Positions 1 to 7,372 of a DNA stretch of 8,122 nt are shown here, one piece after another. Under the pieces are notes generated by a model that worked only from the letters and a program-made list of their open reading frames with translations, made no database searches and had not been told where the DNA came from. The position numbers were made by a program, and so were the translations under genes. The first letter of the stretch is position 1. The number at the start of each line of letters is the position of its first letter. Source of the DNA: Bacteroides sp. (lineage in GTDB: Bacteria; Bacteroidota; Bacteroidia; Bacteroidales; Bacteroidaceae). Location of the stretch: NCBI GenBank assembly GCA_021204375.1, contig JAJPZL010000133.1, forward strand, positions 1 through 8,122, given 5' to 3'.

Positions 1-53
1 GGTTTGGTTAGTTTTTAACTATAAATTAAGAAAGAATAGCCGGTAATAACGGA

Positions 54-731
54 TCATTCGAAGGTACGGGATATCTTATCCAGATTCAGGCTACGGGCCA
101 TAGCATCAAAGATCTCTTTATAGGTGTCCTCTGACCGGTAGAGAGATTCGTGAGTACCTGATTCGACGATCTGCCCCCCCTTCATGACATAGATACGGTC
201 GGAGTCAATGATCTGGGAAATACTATGGGAAATGATAACCACCGTACGGTTCTGTTTGATCGCGTCCAGGCTATTTTTAATCTGCTCGGTAGAAACGGCA
301 TCCAGACTGGCAGTAGGCTCGTCCAGAAAAATAACAGGGGGATCTTTAAGGAACATCCGGGCAATGGCTATCTTTTGTTGTTGGCCTCCGGAGAGGGCAA
401 GTGCTGAGGTTTGATAACCATCGGACAGGTTCATTACCTGCTCATGGAGAAAAGATTTTCCGGCAGCTTCCATTACCTCTTCCATAGAGGCATACGGATT
501 ACCGTAACGGATATTCTCTTCAACAGTACCGTTAAATATGTGATTTTTCTGAAGTACCAGGCCAATATGATCCCGCAGATATTCCGTGTCGTACTCTTTT
601 AAAGAGACACCGTCCAGGAGGATCTCTCCGGAATCGGGTTCGTAGAATTTATCCAGCAGGTTGATAAGGGTACTTTTGCCTGCTCCCGAAAGTTCCACCA
701 GGGCAGTGATCCTACCCGGCATAATCTCCAT
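54..731 (-). CDS. 3' fragment of the broken ABC exporter: truncated ATPase domain (225 aa)
   Basis: The open frame runs back to the TAG at 843-845; the first usable ATG is at 731 (MEIMPGRITALV). Starting there would drop the first strands of the ATPase fold, including the aromatic A-loop residue in FTYP that stacks on the adenine of ATP. Visible motifs are a Walker A-like ELSGAGKST at residues 13-21 with Glu for the first Gly, the Q-loop Gln at 61, LSGGQ at 113-117, Walker B VIFLDEPT at 133-140, the D-loop SLD, and the H-loop His at 169. The GYQT to LSGGQ stretch (396-419) has only SALA in between, so the usual glutamate-containing X-loop (TxVGExG) is missing. It is best read as a remnant of the upstream gene and not as an independent ATPase. 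Confidence 0.55.
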   Translation of the reverse strand: MEIMPGRITALVELSGAGKSTLINLLDKFYEPDSGEILLDGVSLKEYDTEYLRDHIGLVLQKNHIFNGTVEENIRYGNPYASMEEVMEAAGKSFLHEQVMNLSDGYQTSALALSGGQQQKIAIARMFLKDPPVIFLDEPTASLDAVSTEQIKNSLDAIKQNRTVVIISHSISQIIDSDRIYVMKGGQIVESGTHESLYRSEDTYKEIFDAMARSLNLDKISRTFE

Positions 732-864
732 ATTGATATGATGAAGGGTACGTACTTCGTTATCGGGATAGGTAAAATTGACATTCCTCAGGGAGAAGTG
801 ACCTTTTACAGGAACAGGACGGTACTTACCGGAGTCTTCAATCTAATGATGGGCATCCAATACT

Positions 865-1836
865 TCAAAAAAAACTTTCGGAATAGATAAGCGCATCGTT
901 CATTTCGTCATAGATACGGTGCAACTGACGGATGGGAGCAGATACATTGTTGAACAGGAGAATATGGAACATAATGGCTCCGATGGTCATATCTCCCTCC
1001 AGTACAAAGTAGACGGTAAGGATAATGATAAGTACCACTCCGATCTGTTCGATAAAGGTTTTGAACCCGTCAAAAAGAAAACTGATACGACGGGTCTTGA
1101 GTTGGGTAGCTGTGAGATTGTTCTGGAGATTCATCTGTTTTTCGCTCTCAATATCTTCCCGAATAAAAGATTTGATCACATTGATGGATTCCAGGATACT
1201 GAGTATACCCTGGCTTTTATTCTCCCGAAGCTCTTTGATAGTACGCCGGGAACCATTTAACTTTTGTGCCTGCACACGGCTTACATAGAAATAGACCGAT
1301 ATAATGCAGAGTGCTACCAGCCCTACATAGAAGTTGGCATTGAACATAACAATAAGTGCCACCAAAGAATTGGCAAACAGAGGAAGGATATCAATAAAGA
1401 AATTCTGGATAAGACGGGTAAGGCTCTCAATACCCCGGTCAATACGGGTCTGGAGTTTACCGGGCCGGTTTCCTCCGGAGGTGAAAAAAGCCATCCGGTA
1501 AGTCAGGATACGTTCGATAACCGTCTGGGCAAGATCGCGGGAGATATTGATACGTAATTTCTCTCCGTAATATTTTTGCCCGAACTGGATAAAGGCATTC
1601 AGTATCTCTTTACTGATAAGGATAATGGAGATATAGCCGAGGAGGCGGAAATCTTTGCGGATGCCTTGCTGCGTCTCTACCAGTACATTCACCTTGTCTA
1701 CGGTATAGCGGAGTACCCAGGCGTTTACCTGTGCCGTGAGAGAGCCTATCAGGGTTAATATCAGGGCCAGTACTACCAGGGAACGGTAGGGATACACAAA
1801 AGGACGGATATTTTTAAATAATTGTAAGAGTGTCAT
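865..1836 (-). CDS. 5' fragment of the broken ABC exporter: transmembrane domain only (323 aa)
   Basis: This is the open reading part of the broken exporter before the frameshift. It starts at ATG 1836 (MTLLQLFKNIRPFVYP) and is read as an ABC transporter type-1 membrane domain. The first hydrophobic segment lies at about residues 17-40. The long cytoplasmic helices between segments include ESINVIKSFIRE, which resembles a coupling-helix region. The last segment (IGVVLIIILTVYFVLEG) is followed by the linker IYDEMNDALIYSESFF, and the protein then stops at TGA (865-867). It has no nucleotide-binding domain, so by itself it could not power transport. It could still be translated and inserted in the membrane, but I would not count it as functional. 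No Shine-Dalgarno sequence precedes the ATG. Confidence 0.6.
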   Translation of the reverse strand: MTLLQLFKNIRPFVYPYRSLVVLALILTLIGSLTAQVNAWVLRYTVDKVNVLVETQQGIRKDFRLLGYISIILISKEILNAFIQFGQKYYGEKLRINISRDLAQTVIERILTYRMAFFTSGGNRPGKLQTRIDRGIESLTRLIQNFFIDILPLFANSLVALIVMFNANFYVGLVALCIISVYFYVSRVQAQKLNGSRRTIKELRENKSQGILSILESINVIKSFIREDIESEKQMNLQNNLTATQLKTRRISFLFDGFKTFIEQIGVVLIIILTVYFVLEGDMTIGAIMFHILLFNNVSAPIRQLHRIYDEMNDALIYSESFF

Positions 1837-1896
1837 AAGGTGGTTTATAAAATGGCTTCAGTTATAACAATCCCTTAAAAGAACAGTTCGGAAAGT

Positions 1897-1980
1897 AAGA
1901 GCTACCCTATAAAAAGAATCTCCCCTTTCGGAGTCGTTTCCCGAAAGAGGAGAGTTATTTTATAAGGGTAGACCGCTCTT
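1897..1980. repeat. Long imperfect inverted repeat around the rseP terminator
   Basis: The terminator core sits inside a longer nested inverted repeat. CTACCCTATAAAAA (1902-1915) pairs with TTTTATAAGGGTAG (1958-1971), with a one-base bulge. Outside that, AAGAG (1897-1901) pairs with CTCTT (1976-1980) across a four-base bulge (ACCG). The outer right arm reaches into the rseP TAA (1979-1981). In RNA the whole 84-base stretch could fold into one long stem with the 13-bp core at its tip. Confidence 0.7.
1919..1953 (-). terminator. Rho-independent terminator of the rseP operon (core hairpin)
   Basis: The arms TCTCCCCTTTCGG (1919-1931) and CCGAAAGAGGAGA (1941-1953) pair over 13 bp around a 9-base loop. 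The one plus-strand mismatch (C1924/A1948) becomes a G-U wobble in minus-strand RNA, so the hairpin is uninterrupted only in the direction in which rseP is transcribed. On that strand the stem is followed at once by TTCTTTTT. The site starts 26 bases after the rseP stop codon and 83 bases before the broken ABC gene, so it should separate the two transcription units. A weaker T-rich tail (TTATTTTAT) on the plus side is of little use because no plus-strand gene is nearby. Confidence 0.85.
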
Positions 1981-3334
1981 AGAAAAAAAAGTGGATCACA
2001 TCATTCAGGTTGGCCAATATCAACAGGGCAAAAAGGAGTAGCATACCGGTGACCTGAGCATACTCCATAAATTTATCACTGGGTTTTCTGCGGGCCACAA
2101 TTTCGTAGACCAGGAAGAGTACATGTCCTCCGTCCAGCGCAGGGATAGGCAGGATATTCATAAAAGCCAGAATAATGGAGAGGAAGGCGGTCATGTACCA
2201 GAACTGGTGCCAATCCCACTGTGCGGGGAAGATGCTGCCAATGGTCCCGAAACCTCCCAATTGTTTGGCTCCCTCTTTTGAGAAGAGATACTTCATATTA
2301 TTAACATACCCTTTCAGCGTATTGACCCCGAGGTTGACACCGGCCGGTAATGATTCAAAGAAACCGTAGTTGATCTCTACCAGGGGAAGCAACCGGGAGA
2401 AGCATACGTCCGGATAGATACCGAGTTTATATTCGGAATCGGTAGAGAGAGCCAGGGTATCTGTTCTTCCGTCCCTTGCATATACCAGCGTAATAGCATG
2501 AGGATCGATGCTATCGCCCAGCAAGGTTTCGGCATTCTCCCTGCGGTAAGCAAGTTCTTCCATCACATCGTAATAAGAGACATTTTTTCCATTGAGGGCA
2601 ATAATACTATCCCCATGACGCAAACCATACTGCTGTGCGGCGCTACCCGGAATAATACTATCAATAACATAGGGGAAGCGGAAATCGGCAAAACGGACAG
2701 AGTCCGTCATAAGCCGCTGCATCATATCTTCGGGAATATAAACAGGAACTTCTACACCGTCGCGAAGTACAGTCACCACTCTGGCATCCACGATCTGGCT
2801 CAGCAGATCGCCGCCCACCCGTTCCAATTCGATATCGTCCGCCCTGAGCAAAATATCCCCGTTCTGAAAGCCCACTGCTTTAGCGGTTTCGTTAAACTGC
2901 ATCCCCATAGGCACCTTCTGCACGGGAACATAAGAGTCTCCCCAGGCAAAGAGGATCATAGAGTAAATAAAGAGAGCCAGCAGGAAGTTAAAAACTACTC
3001 CACCAACCATGATCAGCAATCGTTGCCAGGCTAGTTTGGAACGAAACTCCCAGGGTTGGGCAGGCTGTTTCAGCTGCTCGGTATCCATCGACTCATCGAT
3101 CATCCCGGCAATCTTTACATAGCCTCCCAAAGGAAGCCACCCGATCTGATACTCTGTTTCGCTGTTCTTAGACTTGAACTTAAAAAGCGAGAACCAGGGT
3201 GCAAAAAATATACTGAACTTCTCTACCCGTACCTTAAACAAGCGGGCGAAAAGGAAGTGGCCTCCTTCGTGTACGATCACAAGCAGCGAAAGGCTGAGGA
3301 TCAGTTGCAAGACGCGGATCAAAAATGTTTCCAT
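1979..3334 (-). CDS. rseP: RseP: site-2 type intramembrane zinc metalloprotease (451 aa)
   Basis: This is a polytopic inner-membrane protease of the M50B/site-2 family, which cuts membrane-spanning segments of proteins such as anti-sigma factors and leftover signal peptides. Residues 1-30 form the first membrane segment with the zinc motif HEGGH (22-26). A second hydrophobic segment covers about 105-131. Two periplasmic PDZ-like domains follow, at about 135-205 (rather divergent) and 218-305 (VIDSIIPGSAAQQYGLRHGDSI). The third membrane segment carries NILPIPALDGG, whose Asp401 supplies the third zinc ligand; the last segment is about 428-450. The length is close to the roughly 450 aa of E. 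coli RseP. It starts 32 bp after dxr and ends the operon at the terminator. The start METFLIRVLQ places the zinc motif at the usual distance from the N-terminus. In Bacteroidota the substrates of this enzyme are not obvious from the sequence. Confidence 0.96.
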   Translation of the reverse strand: METFLIRVLQLILSLSLLVIVHEGGHFLFARLFKVRVEKFSIFFAPWFSLFKFKSKNSETEYQIGWLPLGGYVKIAGMIDESMDTEQLKQPAQPWEFRSKLAWQRLLIMVGGVVFNFLLALFIYSMILFAWGDSYVPVQKVPMGMQFNETAKAVGFQNGDILLRADDIELERVGGDLLSQIVDARVVTVLRDGVEVPVYIPEDMMQRLMTDSVRFADFRFPYVIDSIIPGSAAQQYGLRHGDSIIALNGKNVSYYDVMEELAYRRENAETLLGDSIDPHAITLVYARDGRTDTLALSTDSEYKLGIYPDVCFSRLLPLVEINYGFFESLPAGVNLGVNTLKGYVNNMKYLFSKEGAKQLGGFGTIGSIFPAQWDWHQFWYMTAFLSIILAFMNILPIPALDGGHVLFLVYEIVARRKPSDKFMEYAQVTGMLLLFALLILANLNDVIHFFF

Positions 3335-3366
3335 TAATTCTATCTGTTTTTAATTATATACTTGTT

Positions 3367-4521
3367 TTATGATAGTAAACTTTGTGCCAGCAGGCGGGCT
3401 TCGTTATCGGTCTCCACATAGTCCTCGTAGGCAGGAGTGTGTATAAAGCTTACCTTAGACATGGTTTTTTCAATAATATCACTCATCTGCAAAAAGCTGA
3501 TCCTCTCCTGCAGGAAGGCAGCCACTACCACTTCGTTGGCAGCGTTGACAATACAGGGAAGATTTCCTCCTTTGAACATGGCTTCGCATGCAAGCGCGAG
3601 GTTACGGAAACGCTGCGGATCGGGCTTATCAAAAGTAAGCTGACCACAGGTAGCAAAGTCGAGTCGCCGGCAGGAGGAAGGCAAACGGTCGGGATAAGAG
3701 AAGGCATACTGGATAGGCATGCGCATATCGGCCACTCCCAGTTGCGCTTTGATGGTACCGTCACAAAACTGTACCATAGAGTGTATAATGGCCTGCGGAT
3801 GAATAATAGCCTCTACCTGTTCGGGCTTTACCCCAAAAAGCCAGCGGGCCTCGATCATCTCAAATCCTTTATTCATCAAGGTGGCAGAGTCAATGGTTAT
3901 TTTAGCTCCCATCTTCCAGTTAGGGTGCTGCAGGGCTTGTCTCCTGGTAACAGATTCGAGTTCCCGCAGGGAATAATTGCGAAAAGGCCCCCCCGAAGCA
4001 GTCAGGATAATCTTTTCGATCTCATTATTCCCCTCTCCGACGATACACTGGAAAACAGCCGAGTGTTCGGAGTCAACAGGAAGAATGAGTACCCGGTACT
4101 CCCGGGCGAGTTGCTCAATAAGCTCACCGGCAACAACCAGTGTCTCTTTATTAGCCAGTGCAATGACCTTACGGGCTTTAATAGCGTTGATAGTGGATTT
4201 TAAACCGGAATAGCCCACCATAGCGGTAAGCACAATATCAATGGGCTGTGATTCCACAATCTGGCAAAGAGCCTCTTCCCCGGCATATACTTTGATGGGA
4301 AGATCGTTAAGAGCCTCCTTCAGGATAGTATATTTAGATTCATTGGCTATCACTACAGCCTCCGGTAAAAATTTACGGGCCTGTTCGATCAGCTGTTCAA
4401 CCCGCTCATTGGCAGTAACTGCATATACCTCATACCGGTCGGCATGCTCTTCAATGACCTGAAGGGCCTGTGTACCGATAGAGCCTGTAGAGCCTAAGAT
4501 AGCTATTTGTTTTTTCTTCAT
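3367..4521 (-). CDS. dxr: 1-deoxy-D-xylulose 5-phosphate reductoisomerase (384 aa)
   Basis: This is a cytosolic NADPH-dependent enzyme (also called IspC) that turns 1-deoxy-D-xylulose 5-phosphate into 2-C-methyl-D-erythritol 4-phosphate in the MEP pathway, which supplies isoprenoids including the lipid carrier for wall synthesis. The NADPH-binding loop GSTGSIG is at residues 10-16. The metal ligands sit in VDSEHSAVFQ (Asp150, Glu152), with Glu221 in the NKGFEMIEA segment as the third. Substrate-binding residues are in TASGGPF (Ser176), LQHPNWKMG (His199) and DSATLMNKG (Ser212, Asn217, Lys218). All catalytic positions appear intact. The same frame stays open upstream to an ATG at 4761, but that would overlap the M23 gene by over 230 bases and add 80 residues unlike Dxr. 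The ATG at 4521, directly before the NADPH motif, gives the usual family length and a 7-bp gap after the M23 gene. It is the known target of fosmidomycin. Confidence 0.97.
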   Translation of the reverse strand: MKKKQIAILGSTGSIGTQALQVIEEHADRYEVYAVTANERVEQLIEQARKFLPEAVVIANESKYTILKEALNDLPIKVYAGEEALCQIVESQPIDIVLTAMVGYSGLKSTINAIKARKVIALANKETLVVAGELIEQLAREYRVLILPVDSEHSAVFQCIVGEGNNEIEKIILTASGGPFRNYSLRELESVTRRQALQHPNWKMGAKITIDSATLMNKGFEMIEARWLFGVKPEQVEAIIHPQAIIHSMVQFCDGTIKAQLGVADMRMPIQYAFSYPDRLPSSCRRLDFATCGQLTFDKPDPQRFRNLALACEAMFKGGNLPCIVNAANEVVVAAFLQERISFLQMSDIIEKTMSKVSFIHTPAYEDYVETDNEARLLAQSLLS

Positions 4522-4528
4522 AGGGTGG

Positions 4529-5389
4529 TTAAAATACAATATAACGTTCGGGGTTAATAGCCTTACCCTTGTGCCAGATCTCAAAATGGAGATGGGGACC
4601 GGTAGTTTGCGTCCCGGTATTCCCGACCATGGCAATCGCTTCTCCTGCCCGGACCGGATCGCCTTCGCGCTTAAGAAGCGAACCGCAATGTTTGTAAACC
4701 GAGAGAAGATCCCGGCTGTGTTGTACCTGGATGACATAACCGGTTTCGGCGGTATAGGCACTCAGGATAACGGTTCCATCCAGGGTAGAGAGTACACTCT
4801 CATTGGGAGTAGCAGCAATATCAATACCGAAATGCCGCTGCTCTGCATTGAACTGACTACTGATAAGTCCCCGGGTAGGCCGGTAAAACACCAACCCGTC
4901 GGTATCAGGTTCCTGGCTGATGGTAGTAAGGTTATACCGTTCGTTCTCTTCATATTGCCGGCGGAACTCCTCCTCCCGACGGCTCCTCTCCAATAAAGTA
5001 TCTTCCCGGAGTACATTGAGAGAATCCAGTGAGTGTACCGTATCAATGCGAACGGTACCGCTGAAAATATCCTGTATATTAAGAATATAAAGGTTTTGTT
5101 TTTCGACAATGGAGGCTAAAGAATCCGTGTAAAGTGCATTCTCCACAATAAGCCTGCGTACCTCGGTATTCATATATCCGGGCAGATAGTTCCGGAGTGG
5201 GGTAAAGGCAATGAGAGCGGCACTGATGGCAAAAAGAAGGAAGAGTGCGGAAAAAAGAAGGGAGAATCCGTTCAGTCTGGAGACCTGGAACTGAGTCACG
5301 TTCTCCAATGTATTCAGATTGGTGATAGTGACACGGTATTTAAATTTTATATTTCTCCAGAAAGTTCTGTTCTTTCCTTTTTTCGGCAT
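4529..5389 (-). CDS. Membrane-anchored M23 (LytM-type) metallopeptidase (286 aa)
   Basis: This is a single-pass inner-membrane protein with a periplasmic M23 domain, predicted to cut peptide cross-links in peptidoglycan or to control enzymes that do. Residues 1-40 are basic and cytoplasmic, 41-62 form the membrane anchor, and about 75-150 are a charged, helix-prone and probably coiled-coil linker. The M23 domain covers about 170-286. The zinc and catalytic set looks complete: HFGID (His186, Asp190), His234 in VYKHCG, and HLH (266-268). It is therefore more likely an active enzyme than one of the degenerate LytM regulators such as EnvC. The N-terminal block around FKYRVTITNLNTLENVTQF followed by the anchor is what I recall from Bacteroidales M23 proteins beside dxr. 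It follows rimM after 98 bp, which hold a candidate promoter, and is separated from dxr by 7 bp, so dxr and rseP are probably co-transcribed with it. The exact physiological role is unknown. Confidence 0.9.
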   Translation of the reverse strand: MPKKGKNRTFWRNIKFKYRVTITNLNTLENVTQFQVSRLNGFSLLFSALFLLFAISAALIAFTPLRNYLPGYMNTEVRRLIVENALYTDSLASIVEKQNLYILNIQDIFSGTVRIDTVHSLDSLNVLREDTLLERSRREEEFRRQYEENERYNLTTISQEPDTDGLVFYRPTRGLISSQFNAEQRHFGIDIAATPNESVLSTLDGTVILSAYTAETGYVIQVQHSRDLLSVYKHCGSLLKREGDPVRAGEAIAMVGNTGTQTTGPHLHFEIWHKGKAINPERYIVF

Positions 5390-5407
5390 AACTTTTTAAA
5401 TGAAACA

Positions 5408-5434
5408 CAAAGGTAAACATTTGCCCTATGCAAA
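5408..5434 (-). promoter_or_regulatory. Candidate Bacteroidota promoter for the M23-dxr-rseP genes
   Basis: Read on the minus strand, TACCTTTG (5415-5408) matches the Bacteroidota -7 element TAnnTTTG exactly. It lies 18 bases before the ATG of the M23 gene, giving a leader of about 10 bases. An upstream TTTG (5434-5431) could be the -33 element, but the spacing of 15 bases is shorter than the roughly 19-21 usually described. The TTTG is also part of a small inverted repeat, TTTGC-N5-GCAAA (5420-5434), which could be an operator or chance. This is the largest gap inside the cluster, which supports an internal start here. Confidence 0.5.
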
Positions 5435-5487
5435 GTAGTTTTTCTTTATGGATTTTAACGAAAAGAGACTTATTTGCCAGGGAGGAC

Positions 5488-6027
5488 TTAATCAACCGAC
5501 TCTATGTTATCGATCTGTAACAGCCCTTCAGGAAGTTTCAGCAAAATCTTCCGGCCCTTGTGATCAATAGTCTCAATAAAATCTTCCTGTGCCGGAATCA
5601 GAATCTCCTCTCCTTCTCTATCCACTACAAAGAGGGTATTGATGGTAGCAGTATCTACTTCTGTAATGGTACCGATCACTCCCAGTTCCATATTTTCAGC
5701 CTGAAACCCGCAAAAATAGTCCCACGAATACTCCTCTTCCCGGCTTTCGGCAGCATATTTTACAGGAAACCAAACTTCCACATTGGTAAAACGGCGGGCC
5801 TTCTGATCGCTGTCCACATCTTCAAATTTCACCAAAGCTGTGGTGTCGGTACGGAAACGATACTCTTCCAGGAAAAAAGGAATATAAATACCATCCATCA
5901 GGCAAACCAGATAGTCGCAATCTACCCGGTCGAAAATATCATCGGTAAAAGTAAAAAGAACCTCACCGTGAATACCGTGAGGTTTATTGATGATCCCGAT
6001 CTTATAGATTTCTTCTTTACAGATCAT
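5488..6027 (-). CDS. rimM: Ribosome maturation factor RimM (179 aa)
   Basis: RimM binds the free 30S subunit through ribosomal protein S19 and helps fold the 3' domain (head) of 16S rRNA. The N-terminal beta-barrel carries the family motif [13 protein letters not shown] (residues 11-23), equivalent to the usual GKxxGxHGxxGEV type. The C-terminal PRC-barrel domain covers about 97-175, with WDYFCGFQ at its start and [14 protein letters not shown] near its end. The length is typical for the family. In many bacteria rimM lies in an rpsP-rimM-trmD-rplS operon; here it sits instead between murA and an M23 peptidase gene, an arrangement I recall from Bacteroidales. It begins 8 bp after the murA stop, so it is very probably translated from the murA message. 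There is no Shine-Dalgarno sequence before its ATG. Confidence 0.95.
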   Translation of the reverse strand: MICKEEIYKIGIINKPHGIHGEVLFTFTDDIFDRVDCDYLVCLMDGIYIPFFLEEYRFRTDTTALVKFEDVDSDQKARRFTNVEVWFPVKYAAESREEEYSWDYFCGFQAENMELGVIGTITEVDTATINTLFVVDREGEEILIPAQEDFIETIDHKGRKILLKLPEGLLQIDNIESVD

Positions 6028-6035
6028 AAGCCGGG

Positions 6036-7343
6036 TTACGCTTTTCTTTGAATACGGGCACCCAGTACTGTGAGGCGGGCCTCAATATTCTGGTATCCAC
6101 GGTCAATCTGCTCAATGTTGTGTATCTCACTAGTCCCTTCGGCACTCATGGCAGCAATCAGCAGAGCAATACCGGCACGGATATCGGGAGAGCTCATTTT
6201 ACCTGCCCGCAGGGAGTGCCGGTGGTTATGCCCGTTCACGACGGCCCGGTGCGGATCACAGAGAATGATCTGGGCTCCCATATCGATCAGTTTATCGACA
6301 AAAAAGAGCCGGCTTTCAAACATCTTCTGGTGGATGAGCACACTTCCTTTCGCCTGCGTAGCTACTACCAATATCACACTGAGAAGGTCGGGAGTAAGTC
6401 CCGGCCAGGGGGCATCGGCAATGGTCATAATAGAGCCGTCAATAAAGGATTCGATCTCATAGGAATCCTGCTGAGGAATCCATATATCGTCGCCCCGTTG
6501 TTCTAGGTGGATACCCAGCCTGCGAAAACTATCGGGGATCACTCCCAGGTTCTCGTACGAAACATTTTTGATCGTTACTTCACTGCGGGTCATAGCAGCC
6601 ATACCAATAAAACTTCCCACCTCGATCATATCGGGAAGTACGGTATGGGTAGTCCCCGAGAGAGATTCCACCCCTTCGATGGTGAGTAGATTGGAGGCAA
6701 TACCACTGATACGGGCTCCCATCCGGTTAAGCATTTTACAAAGCTGTTGCAGGTAAGGTTCACACGCTGCGTTATAGATAGTAGTGGTACCCTTAGCCAG
6801 TACAGCGGCCATAATAATATTGGCGGTACCGGTAACAGAGGCTTCATCCAGCAGCATATAGGCACCGGTAAGACGATCTGCTTTTATTTCATATAGCTCT
6901 CGGTCGGTGTTGTATTGAAAATCGGCCCCGAGTTTCTGAATACCCAGAAAGTGGGTATCTAAGCGACGACGGCCGATCTTGTCTCCTCCCGGTTTGGAAA
7001 GCATGGCTTTTCCGAAACGGGCCACCATAGGGCCGATCAGCATTATACAGCCCCGGAGGCTGGAACAACGGGTAAGGAATTCTTCACTCTCCAGATAATC
7101 GGGATCTACGGTTTCGGCTTTGAAGGAGTAGGTACCCTCTCCTTTATGTGCCACCTTTACTCCCATATCAATAAGCAGGGAGATGAGGTTATTGACATCA
7201 AGGATATCGGGAATATTATGGATCGTTACCTCCCGGGCAGTAAGCAGGGTAGCACAAAGGATCTGCAATACCTCGTTTTTTGCGCCCTGGGGATGGATCT
7301 CTCCGGAAAGCGGGTGTCCCCCTTCAATAATAAATGAAGCCAT
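6036..7343 (-). CDS. murA: UDP-N-acetylglucosamine 1-carboxyvinyltransferase (435 aa) with Asp in place of the catalytic Cys
   Basis: MurA transfers enolpyruvate from PEP to UDP-GlcNAc in the cytosol, the first committed step of peptidoglycan synthesis. It has the two-domain EPT fold. The substrate-binding pair Lys22-Asn23 is in [11 protein letters not shown]. The mobile active-site loop reads [15 protein letters not shown] (residues 117-131), with Asp121 where E. coli has Cys115. The segment [11 protein letters not shown] holds the Asp that acts as general base in the family (E. coli Asp305), and [17 protein letters not shown] with IDRGYQNIE closes the C-terminal domain. The start [16 protein letters not shown] puts Lys22 at the E. 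coli position. Cys-to-Asp enzymes stay active but are not alkylated by fosfomycin, so the product is predicted to be fosfomycin-insensitive. It lies 43 bp after the DUF4290 gene and 8 bp before rimM. Confidence 0.97.
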   Translation of the reverse strand: MASFIIEGGHPLSGEIHPQGAKNEVLQILCATLLTAREVTIHNIPDILDVNNLISLLIDMGVKVAHKGEGTYSFKAETVDPDYLESEEFLTRCSSLRGCIMLIGPMVARFGKAMLSKPGGDKIGRRRLDTHFLGIQKLGADFQYNTDRELYEIKADRLTGAYMLLDEASVTGTANIIMAAVLAKGTTTIYNAACEPYLQQLCKMLNRMGARISGIASNLLTIEGVESLSGTTHTVLPDMIEVGSFIGMAAMTRSEVTIKNVSYENLGVIPDSFRRLGIHLEQRGDDIWIPQQDSYEIESFIDGSIMTIADAPWPGLTPDLLSVILVVATQAKGSVLIHQKMFESRLFFVDKLIDMGAQIILCDPHRAVVNGHNHRHSLRAGKMSSPDIRAGIALLIAAMSAEGTSEIHNIEQIDRGYQNIEARLTVLGARIQRKA

Positions 7344-7372
7344 AATATTAGGATTTACGTGTTATCTGTAAA

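Larger units (their letters stand above)
54..1836 (-). pseudogene. Broken ABC exporter half-transporter (membrane domain fused to ATPase), frameshift plus nonsense codon
   Basis: This was one gene of about 593 codons for an MsbA/type IV-like ABC exporter half-transporter. The first part (1836 to 865) encodes a membrane domain with hydrophobic segments near residues 17-40, about 66-84, 150-190 and 263-290. It ends at a TGA created by an 8-T run (867-874, T on the minus strand). Removing one T continues the protein as ESFFEVLDAHH, then an in-frame TAG (843-845), then IEDSGKYRPVPVKGHF and a complete ATPase domain to the TGA at 54-56. The ATPase keeps the A-loop region (FTYPDNE), Q-loop, LSGGQQQ signature, Walker B with DEPTASLD and the H-loop His. 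The first Walker A glycine is Glu (VELSGAGKST). Two independent stops make loss of the full-length protein very likely unless they are sequencing errors. The substrate cannot be read from the sequence; relatives export lipids, peptides or drugs. It lies beyond the rseP terminator, so it would have needed its own promoter. Confidence 0.88.

Noticed and set aside
1..53. Small inverted repeat TAGTT-TTT-AACTA (9-21) after the ABC gene as its terminator
   Set aside because: It has only five A/T-rich pairs and no convincing T tail, so it could easily be chance.
843..845. TAG read as an amino acid (stop codon reassignment or pyrrolysine)
   Set aside because: A nearby frameshift points to decay, the six intact genes all end in TAA, and no recoding element is visible.
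843..874. Programmed frameshift or slippage at the T run making one functional ABC protein
   Set aside because: Even after a frame correction the TAG at 843-845 ends translation before the ATPase domain, and the Walker A glycine is also lost.
2498..3034. Plus-strand open frame of 178 codons opposite rseP
   Set aside because: It is antisense to the rseP PDZ region, with a composition typical of a shadow frame and no domain or start signal.
3382..4203. Plus-strand open frame of 273 codons opposite dxr
   Set aside because: It is antisense to a certain gene, has no recognisable domain, and comes from the codon pattern of dxr.
4522..4761. 80-residue N-terminal extension of Dxr from an ATG at 4761
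   Set aside because: It lies over the M23 catalytic domain coding sequence in another frame and has no similarity to Dxr. The ATG at 4521 sits just before the NADPH-binding motif and gives the normal length.
5560..6051. Plus-strand open frame of 163 codons opposite rimM
   Set aside because: It is fully explained by the opposite strand of rimM; no family resemblance.
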